Positions 49,878 through 59,255 are shown, counted from the first letter of the stretch. The stretch is 64,000 bases of DNA from CAYUWG01 sp964448285 (GCA_964448285.1 CAYUWG010000013.1:10970-74969); one strand, 5' to 3'. Made by a program: numbers and translations. The notes: generated by a model from the sequence alone, not told the origin.

Positions 49878-50190
49878 TATCCCCCCTTGAGGGGGGCAGG
49901 GGGGTGACAAGCGCACACGTTCGTACATCCTGAAGATGCGATCGCTTCAAACCCGCGAGCATCAGCAATACAACCGGACTCACCTGAGAGTGAGGGAGAG
50001 CGACGGCAATTCCACAATGCGTCGATTAAATCCGTGTAGGGGCGAGGTGACCTCGCCCCTACGTGCTCGGCATTTTAATCCACGCGCGTACGAGGCGCGC
50101 GACTCCTCCCCCTGCCCCCTCCAGAGGGGGAGAGCTTATTTCAATTGACACGCGCACGAGGTATTCTCAAGAAAGATCTGAAAGAGAACA
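49878..50190 (+). repeat. 313-bp direct repeat, copy 1
   Basis: It begins TATCCCCCCTTGAGG and ends GATCTGAAAGAGAACA. Copy 2 follows with no gap and differs at only a few positions. Each copy contains a 27-base palindrome (50036-50062 here), a C-rich block (CCCCCTGCCCCCTCCAGAGG) and its near-complement at the unit start. No coding sequence is supported in this 970-base gap. Confidence 0.9.
50036..50062. repeat. 27-base palindromic hairpin inside the 313-bp repeat
   Basis: GTAGGGGCGAGGT and ACCTCGCCCCTAC are perfect complements around a single central base. The same hairpin recurs at 50349-50375 in copy 2. Similar GGGGCGAGG palindromes are scattered in many environmental genomes as REP-like elements. 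Confidence 0.85.
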
Positions 50191-50503
50191 TATCCCGCCT
50201 TGAGGGGGGCAGGGGGGTGACAAGCGCACACGTTCGTACATCCTGAAGCTGCGATCGCTTCAAACCCGAGCGCATCAGCAATACAACCGGACTCACCTGA
50301 GAGTGAGGGAGAGCGACGGCAATTCCACAATGCGTCGATTAAATCCGTGTAGGGGCGAGGTGACCTCGCCCCTACGTGCTCGGCATTTTAATCCACGCGC
50401 GTACGAGGCGCGCGACTCCTCCCCCTGCCCCCTCCAGAGGGGGAGAGCTTATTTCAATTGACACGCGCACGAGGTATTCTCAAGAAAGATCTGAAGGTGA
50501 ACA
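50191..50503 (+). repeat. 313-bp direct repeat, copy 2, with partial third copy
   Basis: Near-identical to copy 1; visible differences include CCCGCC for CCCCCC at the start and CTGAAGC for CTGAAGA. A third copy begins at 50504 (TATCCCTCCTTGAGG) but loses similarity after about 25 bases. It then runs into other short intergenic repeats (GGCTGCGCTCAGGATGAT near 50587) before the inverted GAGGTAAAG array and the mfd stop. Confidence 0.9.
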
Positions 50504-50640
50504 TATCCCTCCTTGAGGGGGCAGGGGGGTGGCGAGCACACACACGCCGTTGATCCCGCGATCATCCTTCTGCTGCGTTCAGGATTCGGCTGCGCTCAGG
50601 ATGATGAAGAAGGAGTGACATTTCCGAAAACCACCTTTAC

Positions 50641-50690
50641 TCCTTCACCTCTTCACCTCTTTACCTCTTTACCTCTTCACCCTTTCACCA
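50641..50690 (-). repeat. Degenerate CACCTCTTTAC repeat, right flank of the repeat island
   Basis: CACCTCTTCACCTCTTTACC and similar units repeat about five times, inverted relative to the array at 49766-49806. The repeat starts inside the last codons and stop of mfd (50677-50679), so it touches the coding end. Confidence 0.75.
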
Positions 50691-53600
50691 ATTCACTGAT
50701 ATCGAGAAGCAGTGTTCGGACTTCGAGGGGGTTCTCGATGTCACGAATGATCAACCTCACCTGTTTCTTGTCTTGTTCTAATTTCGTTTTCTCCGGGTGG
50801 GCGCTCACCCAGTCCATCAGAGACGGGAAGAAGGTTACATAGAATTCTTCGTCGGAGTTTGGCGGGAGAGCGAGCGTGAGTTGCTTCGCTTCGAGCGTTA
50901 CGCGCGAAAGGCGAATGGTGGACGCGAGCAGGCGCAGGCGCACGACGAACAGCAGGTTCTCGACTTCAGTCGGCAGCAAACTGAACCGGTCGAAAAGCTC
51001 TTCTTCGATTTCCCGTATCTCCGTTTCCGACTCGGAGGTGTAGAGGCGCTTGTAGATGTCGAAGCGTTCGGTCGCATTGGGAATGAAGGTCTGCGGGAGG
51101 TATGCGTCGATGCCCAACTCCATCACGACGTCGGGGCGTTTCTTCGGCGCTGCGGGGACAGCGTCTCCGAAAACGTTTTGGAATTCGCTCTGCTTGAGTT
51201 CCCCGACGGTTTCCTCCACCGTTGCAAGGTAGAGTTCGAAACCGATCTCGGTAATGAAACCGCTCTGCTCTGCGCCTAAGAGATTTCCCGCGCCGCGAAT
51301 CTCGAGGTCGCGCATGGCGAGTTGAAAGCCGGAGCTTAGCTCGGAGAATTCCTCGATTGCCTGCAGGCGCTTCAATGCATCGCGCGAGAGTTTCTTCTGT
51401 TCGTTGACGAGCAGGTACGCGTACGCCTGAACGTTCGAGCGTCCGACGCGGCCTCGCAGTTGATATAACTCCGCAAGGCCGAAGCGCTCCGCGCGATGGA
51501 TGAAGATCGTGTTCGCGTTCGGAATGTCTAATCCGGACTCGACGATTTTCGTTGTGACGAGCACGTCGATCTTCTTTTCGAGGAAGCGCATCATGACGCG
51601 TTCGAGTTCGGTGGCGTTCATCTGGCCGTGCGCGATGCCGAGCCGCACGCCGGGAATGTACGAGCGAATCTTATCGGCGAGAAGTTCGAGGTCGGATATG
51701 CGGTCGTTGACGAAATAGATTTGTCCTCCACGCGCAATCTCGCGTTGGATGCCTTCGGCGACGACGTTCTTCGTCATCGGCAAAATGACGGTGACGATCG
51801 GAAGCCGGTTCTTCGGCGGCGTTTCGATGACGGAAAGGTCGCGCGCGCCGAGAAGGGAGAAATTCAGAGTTCGCGGAATCGGCGTGGCGGTCAGGCTCAT
51901 CGTGTCGATGTGTTCCCGCATCTCACGGAGTTTTTCTTTTGCGGCGACTCCGAAGCGATGTTCTTCATCGATGATGAGGAGGCCAAGGTCTTTGAACTCC
52001 ACGTCCTTGCTCAGCAGGCGATGCGTCCCGATGATGATATCGATGCGTCCTGCTTTGAGTCGTCGCAGCGTGTCCTTCATCGCGGTGCCGGTTTTGAATC
52101 GTGAGAGCACGTCGGTTTGCGCGGAGTAGCGATGGAGGCGGTCGTTGAACGTGTTGAAATGCTGCTGCGCGAGAATCGTCGTCGGTACGAGTACGGCGAC
52201 CTGCTTGCCGTCGAGCACGGCCTTGAATGCGGCGCGAATCGCGACTTCCGTCTTTCCATATCCAACGTCGCCGCAGATCAAGCGGTCCATCGGGACGGGA
52301 GTGCACATGTCCTTCTTCACGTCGAGCGTCGCCTGATATTGGTCGGGCGTGTCTTCGTACATGAATGACGCTTCCATTTCCTTTTGCCACTGCGTGTCCT
52401 GGGTGAACATAAAGCCCTTCGCCATTTTTCTCCGGGCGTAAAGCGTAATCAGGTTGCGCGCGATTTCTTTTATCCGCCGCTTCGTCTTATCCCGTATGCG
52501 ATCCCATTCGCCGCTGCCGAGTTTCGAGAGCTTCGGAGTGTAGCCCTCGTTCGCGGTGTATTTCTGAAGGCGGTTGAGGTAATTGAGATTCACGTAGAGG
52601 ACGTCGTTTTCCGCATAGAGGATCTTCGCAGTTTCCTGCAGTCCACCGGCGACGGAGATCGTTTCGAAGCCTGCGAATTTTCCGATTCCTTTGTCGGTGT
52701 GCACGACGTAATCGCCGACGTGGAGCTGGCGCATTTCACGGAGCGATAATCCTTTCGGAGTGCGTTTCTTTTCCGCGCGCACAGGCCTGCGATTGAACAC
52801 CTGATGTTCGGTGATGATAGCAAGCTTGGCGCGGGGCAGAATGAAGCCGCGTGAGAGAGGGACGAAATGCACCGTGTGAAGATCAGGTGCGGGAAGTTCG
52901 TCGCTGCCGTTTGCGAGAATGTCCGTGAAGCGCGCGGCCTGCTGTTCGGAATCCGCGAGAAGGAAGACACGGAAGCTTTGCTCGGCGAATTCATCGAGAA
53001 CGCTTCGCAGCATCGCAACCGAGCCGTTGAACGCAGGCTGGGCATCGCTGCCAAAGTCGAGCGCCGGACCGTGAGGTTTCAGCAGCGGAAGCTCCAGCGT
53101 TTGAAAGGGTTCGATCGCATCGCGAAACACTCCTTCGAGTTTGGCTTTCTCGGCCGCGCGTTCGATCTCTTCGATCCGGTGAAGAACGATGACCGCATCG
53201 GAAGAGAAGCACGACGTCATGAGATTGCGTTCCGATGTTTCGGCATCCAAGAACAACGACGTGATGAAGCTGACCGTGTCGAGCGACCGGATGGACCTCT
53301 GGCTGATTGCATCGAACTCTCGAATCGAATCGATTTCATCGCCAAAGAACTCGATGCGCAACGGGTGGGAAAAACCCGGCGGAAAGACGTCCACGATTCC
53401 GCCGCGCACCGCGAATTCGCCGTGGGTCGTGACGTAGTCCTGCTGGGCAAGGCCGCCGTATGCAAGGCGCCGCACGAAATCCGTTTGCGGATGAATCGCG
53501 CGCGTCTCCAGATGGATAACGTTCGCGGTGACTTCTTCTGAGGCGGGCATCGGTTCGAGAAACGTCTCGATATCCGTTATGACGACTTGCTTCGGTTGTT

Positions 53601-53973
53601 CGATCAGATGGCGCAGGACTTCGGCGTGTTCCGCAAGAGTGTTCTCGATCGTCTTTACCTGTGAGCGGTCGCCATGCCACGCTTCGCCGATAACGCTGAC
53701 CTGTTTATTGGAAAGAAAGAGCGAAACGTCGCCCGCGATTTCCTCTGCGGATTCATGACCGGCCGTGATGATCACGACCTGCCGTCCGCTTTTTTCGAAC
53801 AATTCCGCTGCGAGCAATCCGGGAAGGGAACCGTGCACACCCGTGAGAATCGATTTCTTTTCGTTCGCGCGAAGGACGTGCTCGATGACGGGAGCGCACA
53901 CGTCGGCCTTTCGCAATTCCGCGAGGACGCTCACCGATACATTGCCGCGCTTCTGCGTTCGTGTTTTATTCAT
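50677..53973 (-). CDS. mfd: Transcription-repair coupling factor Mfd
   Basis: 1098 residues. The UvrB-homologous N-terminus includes FAVRGGIVDVFPPGFSHPLR. The RNA-polymerase-interacting CarD-like domain reads GDYVVHTDKGIGKFAGFETI. The RecG-like translocase has CGDVGYGKTEVAIRAAFKAV (Walker A), IIDEEHRFGV (Walker B), SLTATPIPRT and the helicase-C motif LRGRVGRSNVQAYAYLL. The TRCF C-terminal domain closes the protein. It releases stalled RNA polymerase and recruits UvrA. Its start overlaps the stop of a DUF971 gene by eight bases, so the two form an operon. Confidence 0.96.
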   Translation of the reverse strand: MNKTRTQKRGNVSVSVLAELRKADVCAPVIEHVLRANEKKSILTGVHGSLPGLLAAELFEKSGRQVVIITAGHESAEEIAGDVSLFLSNKQVSVIGEAWHGDRSQVKTIENTLAEHAEVLRHLIEQPKQVVITDIETFLEPMPASEEVTANVIHLETRAIHPQTDFVRRLAYGGLAQQDYVTTHGEFAVRGGIVDVFPPGFSHPLRIEFFGDEIDSIREFDAISQRSIRSLDTVSFITSLFLDAETSERNLMTSCFSSDAVIVLHRIEEIERAAEKAKLEGVFRDAIEPFQTLELPLLKPHGPALDFGSDAQPAFNGSVAMLRSVLDEFAEQSFRVFLLADSEQQAARFTDILANGSDELPAPDLHTVHFVPLSRGFILPRAKLAIITEHQVFNRRPVRAEKKRTPKGLSLREMRQLHVGDYVVHTDKGIGKFAGFETISVAGGLQETAKILYAENDVLYVNLNYLNRLQKYTANEGYTPKLSKLGSGEWDRIRDKTKRRIKEIARNLITLYARRKMAKGFMFTQDTQWQKEMEASFMYEDTPDQYQATLDVKKDMCTPVPMDRLICGDVGYGKTEVAIRAAFKAVLDGKQVAVLVPTTILAQQHFNTFNDRLHRYSAQTDVLSRFKTGTAMKDTLRRLKAGRIDIIIGTHRLLSKDVEFKDLGLLIIDEEHRFGVAAKEKLREMREHIDTMSLTATPIPRTLNFSLLGARDLSVIETPPKNRLPIVTVILPMTKNVVAEGIQREIARGGQIYFVNDRISDLELLADKIRSYIPGVRLGIAHGQMNATELERVMMRFLEKKIDVLVTTKIVESGLDIPNANTIFIHRAERFGLAELYQLRGRVGRSNVQAYAYLLVNEQKKLSRDALKRLQAIEEFSELSSGFQLAMRDLEIRGAGNLLGAEQSGFITEIGFELYLATVEETVGELKQSEFQNVFGDAVPAAPKKRPDVVMELGIDAYLPQTFIPNATERFDIYKRLYTSESETEIREIEEELFDRFSLLPTEVENLLFVVRLRLLASTIRLSRVTLEAKQLTLALPPNSDEEFYVTFFPSLMDWVSAHPEKTKLEQDKKQVRLIIRDIENPLEVRTLLLDISELVKG

Positions 53974-54292
53974 TGTCTGCGGGAGATTTACAGAAGGAAA
54001 GCAGGAGAGAATACGGATAGATGCCGGTGCTGTGGCCGTCTTTCCAGATGAACTTCAAGGCGTAATAGCCCTGCGGTTCGATGGATGCAAGCGTAATGGC
54101 GTCACGCGTGAAAAGCGGAATGAAGGAATCGCTCTTCGAACGCGCTTCGGTCAGACACGTGGCGCAAGGGCATCGCTTTCGGAGTTCGGAAAGGAGATAG
54201 AGGCACTCCCGTCCATCCGACCATTGAATGGTCAGGTGCTTGTCGTCAGTGCGTGAGATTTTGATTGGTGTGGGAGAAGAATGAATCGGCAT
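53966..54292 (-). CDS. DUF971 domain protein
   Basis: 108 residues from ATG 54292 (MPIHSSPTPIKISR). Signature segments are LTIQWSDGRECLYLLSELRK, then RCPCATCLTEAR with three Cys, and GYYALKFIWKDGHSTGIYPY. The domain also occurs at the N-terminus of gamma-butyrobetaine hydroxylase and near Mrp/ApbC iron-sulfur carriers; its own role is unsettled. It precedes mfd with an eight-base overlap, which implies co-expression but not necessarily a shared function. Confidence 0.82.
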   Translation of the reverse strand: MPIHSSPTPIKISRTDDKHLTIQWSDGRECLYLLSELRKRCPCATCLTEARSKSDSFIPLFTRDAITLASIEPQGYYALKFIWKDGHSTGIYPYSLLLSFCKSPADNE

Positions 54293-54409
54293 GTGGCGAA
54301 ACAATAATGGCGGGCTTTTTCCGGAAGAAAAAAGCCGTGAATGAAAGCCCGGTGTTCCTTCAGCGTGCCGGCAAGACCGGACTGCCTTTATCACCAACCC
54401 GATGCGCCG

Positions 54410-54417
54410 TACATTTG
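54410..54417 (+). promoter_or_regulatory. Probable -7 box TACATTTG upstream of pyrF
   Basis: TACATTTG matches TAnnTTTG and lies five bases before ATG 54422 and 29 before ATG 54446. If used, transcription would start at about 54422-54425. This makes the 54422 start leaderless and favours the 54446 start. Confidence 0.5.
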
Positions 54418-54445
54418 CAATATGAATCGCGCAAACCAGCACCCG

Positions 54446-55267
54446 ATGGGCTTCCTCGAAAAGTTAGATGCAGCCGCCACCAAAAACAACAGCCTCGTTT
54501 GTGTCGGTCTCGATACGGACGCGACGAAAATTCCACCTCACCTTCTCACGGAGTCGAATCCGGTGCTCGCATTCAATAAGCGCATCATCGATTCGACGGC
54601 GGATCTGGTTCAAGCATACAAACTCAATCTTGCGTTCTATGAAGCTCTCGGCTCAACGGGGTACGAGACCATGAAGCGCACGCTCGAGGTCATCCCCAAT
54701 GAGATTCCCGTGATCGGCGATGCGAAGCGCGGTGATATCGGCAACACCGCTTCGCTCTATGCAAAGGCTCTGTTCGATGATCTCGGTTTCGACGCGGTGA
54801 CGCTTGCGCCCTACATGGGTTATGATTCCATCGAACCGTTTTTGCGATATGAAGAGCGCGGGGTGTTCGTACTCGTGCTCACGTCGAATTCCGGTTCGCG
54901 GGATTTTCAATACCTCAAGTCAGGAGATGAGGAGTTGTATATCCACGTGGCGAGGAAGGTCGTTGAGTGGAACGATCGGAAAAACTGCGGAATGGTTGTG
55001 GGAGCAACGCATCCCCAAGAGCTTCAAACCATTCGGAGCATCGCGGGAAGAATCCCGATTCTCGTTCCCGGACTTGGCGCGCAAGGAGGAGACGTCGAGT
55101 CCTCGGTGCAGGCAGGGATAGATGAAGCCGGCATGAGAGCGATATTCAATTCCAGCAGGGCAATTCTCTTCGCTTCGTCCGAACGCGACTACGGCGAGAG
55201 AGCACGAGAGAAGACCTTAGAGTTTCGCAATGAAATCAACGCATTTCGTCAGACAGTGAAAGCATAA
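54446..55267 (+). CDS. pyrF: Orotidine-5'-phosphate decarboxylase (type 2)
   Basis: 273 residues from ATG 54446 (MGFLEKLDAAATKNNSLVCV); ATG 54422 would add eight. The TIM-barrel motifs are LVCVGLDTDATK, the catalytic DAKRGDIGNTASLYAK, and VPGLGAQGGD. The spacing fits the type 2 (longer, mycobacterial-like) OMP decarboxylases. It makes UMP in the last step of pyrimidine synthesis. It heads an operon that continues with larC, a histidine kinase and an NtrC-type regulator at spacings of -4 to +6 bases. Confidence 0.93.
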   Translation: MGFLEKLDAAATKNNSLVCVGLDTDATKIPPHLLTESNPVLAFNKRIIDSTADLVQAYKLNLAFYEALGSTGYETMKRTLEVIPNEIPVIGDAKRGDIGNTASLYAKALFDDLGFDAVTLAPYMGYDSIEPFLRYEERGVFVLVLTSNSGSRDFQYLKSGDEELYIHVARKVVEWNDRKNCGMVVGATHPQELQTIRSIAGRIPILVPGLGAQGGDVESSVQAGIDEAGMRAIFNSSRAILFASSERDYGERAREKTLEFRNEINAFRQTVKA

Positions 55268-55273
55268 GACGGT

Positions 55274-56464
55274 ATGAGGATCGCGTACTTCGATATGTTT
55301 TCCGGAATCAGCGGGGATATGCTTCTCGGTGCGATAATCCATGCGGGCATTCCAATCGAACACATCAGAAATGAGCTTGCAAAGCTCCCGCTCTCAGGAT
55401 ATCATTTGAACATCAGTATGATCGAGCGGAGCATGGTGAGCGCTGCAAAGATCGACGTACATCTCATCGATGAAATGCACGAACATCATGGTCATCATCA
55501 TCACGCGGACTATGCGGGTATCAGGTCGATGATTCTTGCAAGCGGCATCACGGAACGGGCGAAGGGCATCGCCGTCGAGGTATTCGATGCGATTGCGAAA
55601 GCGGAGGCGAAGATCCATGCCGTCCCCGTTGAGAAAGTGCACTTTCACGAAGTCGGCGCGGTCGATTCTATCGTCGATATCGTCGGCTCAGCCATCGGAC
55701 TTGATGCGCTCGGGATTGAAGCGGTCTATACTTCACGCGCGTTAGTCGGCAGCAGCGGGTTCATAGAAACACAGCACGGCACGATGCCCATCCCGACGCC
55801 GGCCACGCTGGAGATTCTCAGCGGTTATCCCGTCGAGATGGCTCCGCTCGACCAGGAATTCACCACGCCAACGGGAGCCGGTTTTATCAAGGCGCTCTCG
55901 AAAGGCGTGCTTCCTTCGTCGTCGGTGATCACTGTAGAGCGCATCGGTTACGGAGCGGGAACGCGCGAAATTCCCGGAAGGCCGAACCTGTTTCGTCTCG
56001 TCATCGGTGAGTACGCTGATGAAAAACTTCCCGGCGCGGTAACGATGCTCGAAACGAACATCGATGACATGAACCCGGAGATATTTCCGCATGTCATCGA
56101 ACGATTGCTTGAAGAAGGCGCGAATGACGCATACATCGTTCCCATCATCATGAAGAAAGGAAGGCCGGCGTTCCTGCTCGTCGTCAATTGCGAAGGCGAG
56201 CGCGTCGAGCACGTCACCGGCGTGTTGTTCGCGGAAACGACGACCACCGGCGTTCGCATCTCGACGCAGAGCCGAATGAAGCTTCTGCGAAAGCAGACGG
56301 AGAGAAACACAAGATTCGGCGTCGTGCGATTCAAAGAAGTGCATCGCAACGGTGCCGTGACGCTCGTGCCGGAGTTCGAAGAATGCCGTCGCATTGCGAA
56401 GGAATATCGAATACCGCTCGTTGACGTGTACGCGGAACTGGAGTACATTGCACGCACGAAATGA
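55274..56464 (+). CDS. larC: Nickel-pincer cofactor biosynthesis protein LarC-like
   Basis: 396 residues. The N-terminus MRIAYFDMFSGISGDMLLGA is the LarC (DUF111) signature. A His-rich metal-binding stretch follows (EMHEHHGHHHH, residues ~69-79). Later segments are VEKVHFHEVGAVDSIVDIVG, THGT-like TQHGTMPIPTPATLEIL, and LETNIDDMNPEIFPHVIERL. LarC inserts nickel into the pyridinium cofactor of lactate racemase and related enzymes. No larA, larB or larE is nearby, so either they are elsewhere or LarC serves another enzyme. The start is six bases after pyrF. Confidence 0.92.
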   Translation: MRIAYFDMFSGISGDMLLGAIIHAGIPIEHIRNELAKLPLSGYHLNISMIERSMVSAAKIDVHLIDEMHEHHGHHHHADYAGIRSMILASGITERAKGIAVEVFDAIAKAEAKIHAVPVEKVHFHEVGAVDSIVDIVGSAIGLDALGIEAVYTSRALVGSSGFIETQHGTMPIPTPATLEILSGYPVEMAPLDQEFTTPTGAGFIKALSKGVLPSSSVITVERIGYGAGTREIPGRPNLFRLVIGEYADEKLPGAVTMLETNIDDMNPEIFPHVIERLLEEGANDAYIVPIIMKKGRPAFLLVVNCEGERVEHVTGVLFAETTTTGVRISTQSRMKLLRKQTERNTRFGVVRFKEVHRNGAVTLVPEFEECRRIAKEYRIPLVDVYAELEYIARTK

Positions 56465-57750
56465 AGCACGCAGCGGCTCTCCTCATTCTCATCATTGCAC
56501 TCACGAAGCTGTCGGCACAGGACAATCCCCTCAGTTCCGTTACCGTGCCCGAGAACATTCGCAAGGAGATTATCACGCAGCATTTCGAAGAGCACTCCGT
56601 GTTCGACCTGCTCTGGAATAACTACCGCACCGAGACCATCATCATCGCAGTGATCCTTGCGATACTCGGCTTATGGTTCAGGAACTATGCGCGACAGCTC
56701 GTCCGGCATGAGGAGCGCATCATGGATTCCCTGCTTACGAATGCCGTCATCCTCTTCGACCGAAACACCGATTTGAAGCTGATGAACCGCGCCGCAAAGC
56801 AACTTCTCGGTCTGGATGATTTCGTTTCGATGGAGGAGGAGTACAAGTACTATTTCCAAAACGCGCCTTCGCCGGAGATATTGGAGTTGTTCGAAGAACT
56901 GAAACGGAACCGCCACACCATCGAGCGTGAGATCATTTTCAATCACGCGAAGATGATGCGAACGCTCGTCTTCAAAGGCTATCCCCTCTACACGGAAAGC
57001 AAGCGCCTCGATGGGTTCGTCATCATGATCGCCGACATCACCGAAGCTATAGAAAAGGACCGCCGCATCAACTGGTCGGGCGTCGCACAACACGTCGCAC
57101 ACAAAGCGAAGACGCCGCTCTCGACAATCACGCTCACCGCACAGCATTTGGAGATGGTGCTCGGAGAGCAGGATAAACCCGTCCCGGAAGCGTCGAAATA
57201 TCTCGACCGAATCGTCGGGGAATCGCGCAAGCTGAACGATATCGTTCACAACCTCACGCGCCTCGCGAACAAAGAGCAGCTCAATCTTCTCCCGAACGAT
57301 GTGAACATCGTTATCCAGCACATCATGGATGATTACCGCGCGAAAAGCTCGCGCAACGTCGAGATCGTCACGCATTTCTATCGCTCGCTCCCAAGGGTGG
57401 GAATCGATATCGCGCACTTTCCTGAAGCGATGCAGAACCTCATGGATAATGCGATACGCGCCATCGGAAATCGCGACGGTCGCATCATCGTCGCTACGAG
57501 TCCCGGGCAATGGATCGACCGCACGGGCGAATACGTCGAGATCACGATTCAAGACACGGGGCAGGGTATGACCGATGAGATCAAGAAGAGTATCTTCAGG
57601 CCGTTCTCGACCCACAGCCAGGGCGGGACCGGCCTGGGTCTCGTCATCGTTCAGAAGATCATTCAGGAACACGGCGGCGAGATCACGTTCAACAGCACTC
57701 CCGGACTTGGGACAACATTTCAAATTCGTTTACCCGTAATCAGGTACTAA
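56461..57750 (+). CDS. PAS sensor histidine kinase, NtrB/NtrY-like
   Basis: 429 residues. After a leader, one membrane segment (TIIIAVILAILGLWF, ~61-75) is followed by a PAS-like domain (~85-195; SLLTNAVILFDRNTDLKLMN). The H-box is VAQHVAHKAKTPLSTI with His214; HKAKTP replaces the common HEIRNP, as in NtrY-like kinases. The ATP-binding core has LMDNAIRAI, DTGQGMTDEIKKSIF and GTGLGLVIVQKII. It overlaps larC by four bases (ATGA) and pairs with the next gene, an NtrC-type regulator. Confidence 0.9.
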   Translation: MKHAAALLILIIALTKLSAQDNPLSSVTVPENIRKEIITQHFEEHSVFDLLWNNYRTETIIIAVILAILGLWFRNYARQLVRHEERIMDSLLTNAVILFDRNTDLKLMNRAAKQLLGLDDFVSMEEEYKYYFQNAPSPEILELFEELKRNRHTIEREIIFNHAKMMRTLVFKGYPLYTESKRLDGFVIMIADITEAIEKDRRINWSGVAQHVAHKAKTPLSTITLTAQHLEMVLGEQDKPVPEASKYLDRIVGESRKLNDIVHNLTRLANKEQLNLLPNDVNIVIQHIMDDYRAKSSRNVEIVTHFYRSLPRVGIDIAHFPEAMQNLMDNAIRAIGNRDGRIIVATSPGQWIDRTGEYVEITIQDTGQGMTDEIKKSIFRPFSTHSQGGTGLGLVIVQKIIQEHGGEITFNSTPGLGTTFQIRLPVIRY

Positions 57751-57752
57751 TC

Positions 57753-59123
57753 ATGGATGGAAAAAACACAATCCTCATCGTCGATGATGAAGAAGAATTC
57801 TGTACGACGGTATCAGAGATTCTTCAACACATGGGATACGCGACGGTCGTAAAAAACAATCCGGTGGAAGCGATCGAGTACATGCACGTGCATACGGTCG
57901 ATCTTGTCCTGCTCGATATCATCATGCCGCAGATGGATGGACGCGAGGTCCTGTCCCAGATCGTCATGAACTGGCCGGAAGTGCCGGTCATCATGATTAC
58001 GGGACAGGCTTACCACGTCCCGGTTGCGATCGAAGCGGCGAAGAAAGGTTCGTTCAACTTTCTCGCGAAGCCGATCGACATCGCGGCCTTGAAGGAAACG
58101 GTGAAGCAGGCGCTCGATTCGAAAAGCCCGAAAGATGTCTCGCCCGGCATCGAAGAAGTCATGCGTGAAATCGGCATCGTCAGTGCGAGCAACGTCATCC
58201 GCCAGATCATGAGCATGGCGGAGAAGGTTGCAAAGACGACGGTCCCGGTGCTCATCACGGGTGAAAGCGGCGTCGGCAAGGAAGTGCTCGCGAAAGCGAT
58301 CCACTATCTCTCGAATCGGAGAACGAAGCCCTTCATCAGCCTCGACTGCGGAACCCTCACGGAAACGCTCCTCGAAACCGAGCTCTTCGGTCACAGCCGT
58401 GGCGCATTCACCGGCGCCACCGTCGAAAAGAAGGGACTCTTCGAAGAAGCGAACGGCGGGACGATCTTTCTCGATGAGATCACGAACACGTCCATCACGT
58501 TCCAGCAAAAGCTTCTCTACGTCCTGACGAACGGGAAAGTCCGGCGGGTCGGCGATACGCGCGAGAGGGAGATTGACGTGCGCGTAATCAGCGCAACGAA
58601 CAAGAACCTTCAGCAGTGCATCGAGAAGGGCGAGTTTCGTGAAGACCTCTACTACCGGCTTAACAAGTATGACATCCACATCCCGCCGCTGAGGGAACGC
58701 ACGGACGACGTTCCTCTGCTCGCGCGTCATCTTTTAACGAAAGCCTGTAACGAGCATGGGCTTATGCAGCACTTCTTTTCGCCGGCGGCGTTGGATTTGC
58801 TCTCGAAGCAGGAGTGGCGCGGCAACGTGCGCGAGTTGGACAGCGTCGTCACAAAGCTCGGCATCTTCGCCGAGTCGGAAGAGATCGACGTGCATACCGT
58901 TGCGCATGCGTTGAAAGCGGAGACGCAGCCGCAGCCGTTTTACGTGAAAGACCAAAGGCCGTTGATGGACCAAGTCGAAGAGTTCGAGAAGCGCCTCATC
59001 ATCGAAGCGTTGCGCGCGAACGGAGGGAACCAGACGAAAGCAGCGGAACAGCTTGGCGTCGAGCGCACGAACTTCGTCAAGAAGATGCGCAAGCACAATC
59101 TTCAGAAGGATGACTACCTCTGA
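57753..59123 (+). CDS. Sigma-54-dependent response regulator, NtrC family
   Basis: 456 residues. The receiver domain has the phospho-acceptor Asp55 in LVLLDIIMPQMDG. The AAA+ domain shows ITGESGVGKEVLAKAIHYLS (Walker A), ELFGHSRGAFTGATVEKKG with the GAFTGA loop that contacts sigma-54, and GGTIFLDEI (Walker B). A Fis-type helix-turn-helix ends the protein (ALRANGGNQTKAAEQLGVER). It acts with the kinase two bases upstream to switch on sigma-54 promoters elsewhere. The nature of the signal is unknown. Confidence 0.95.
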   Translation: MDGKNTILIVDDEEEFCTTVSEILQHMGYATVVKNNPVEAIEYMHVHTVDLVLLDIIMPQMDGREVLSQIVMNWPEVPVIMITGQAYHVPVAIEAAKKGSFNFLAKPIDIAALKETVKQALDSKSPKDVSPGIEEVMREIGIVSASNVIRQIMSMAEKVAKTTVPVLITGESGVGKEVLAKAIHYLSNRRTKPFISLDCGTLTETLLETELFGHSRGAFTGATVEKKGLFEEANGGTIFLDEITNTSITFQQKLLYVLTNGKVRRVGDTREREIDVRVISATNKNLQQCIEKGEFREDLYYRLNKYDIHIPPLRERTDDVPLLARHLLTKACNEHGLMQHFFSPAALDLLSKQEWRGNVRELDSVVTKLGIFAESEEIDVHTVAHALKAETQPQPFYVKDQRPLMDQVEEFEKRLIIEALRANGGNQTKAAEQLGVERTNFVKKMRKHNLQKDDYL

Positions 59124-59126
59124 GGA

Positions 59127-59158
59127 TTGCAATTCCAGCCGCTCAATCCTTATATTCG
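59127..59158 (+). promoter_or_regulatory. Probable tRNA-Gly promoter (TTG ... TATATTCG)
   Basis: TTG at 59127-59129 and TATATTCG at 59151-59158, one base from TAnnTTTG, are separated by 21 bases. The tRNA starts 24 bases further on. Both elements and their spacing fit the Bacteroidota promoter pattern. Confidence 0.5.
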
Positions 59159-59182
59159 CAGTGCCTCTTGAGAGGCCCGGAT

Positions 59183-59255
59183 GCGGGAATAGCTCAGTTG
59201 GTAGAGCGCAACCTTGCCAAGGTTGATGTCGCGAGTTCGAGTCTCGTTTCCCGCT
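59183..59255 (+). tRNA. tRNA-Gly (anticodon GCC)
   Basis: 73 bases folding into a cloverleaf: acceptor stem GCGGGAA/TTCCCGC, D-arm AGCTCAGTTGGTAGAGC, anticodon stem-loop CAACCTTGCCAAGGTTG with GCC, T-arm with TTCGAGT. The 3' CCA is not encoded. A terminator hairpin follows two bases later. Confidence 0.97.

Noticed and set aside
49707..50330. Open frames in the repeat island encoding similar peptides (MWNCRRSPSLSGESG)
   Set aside because: The similarity between them comes from the 313-bp DNA repeat. They lack start signals, domains and downstream partners. The longer upstream form of the glycosyltransferase through this sequence is rejected too.
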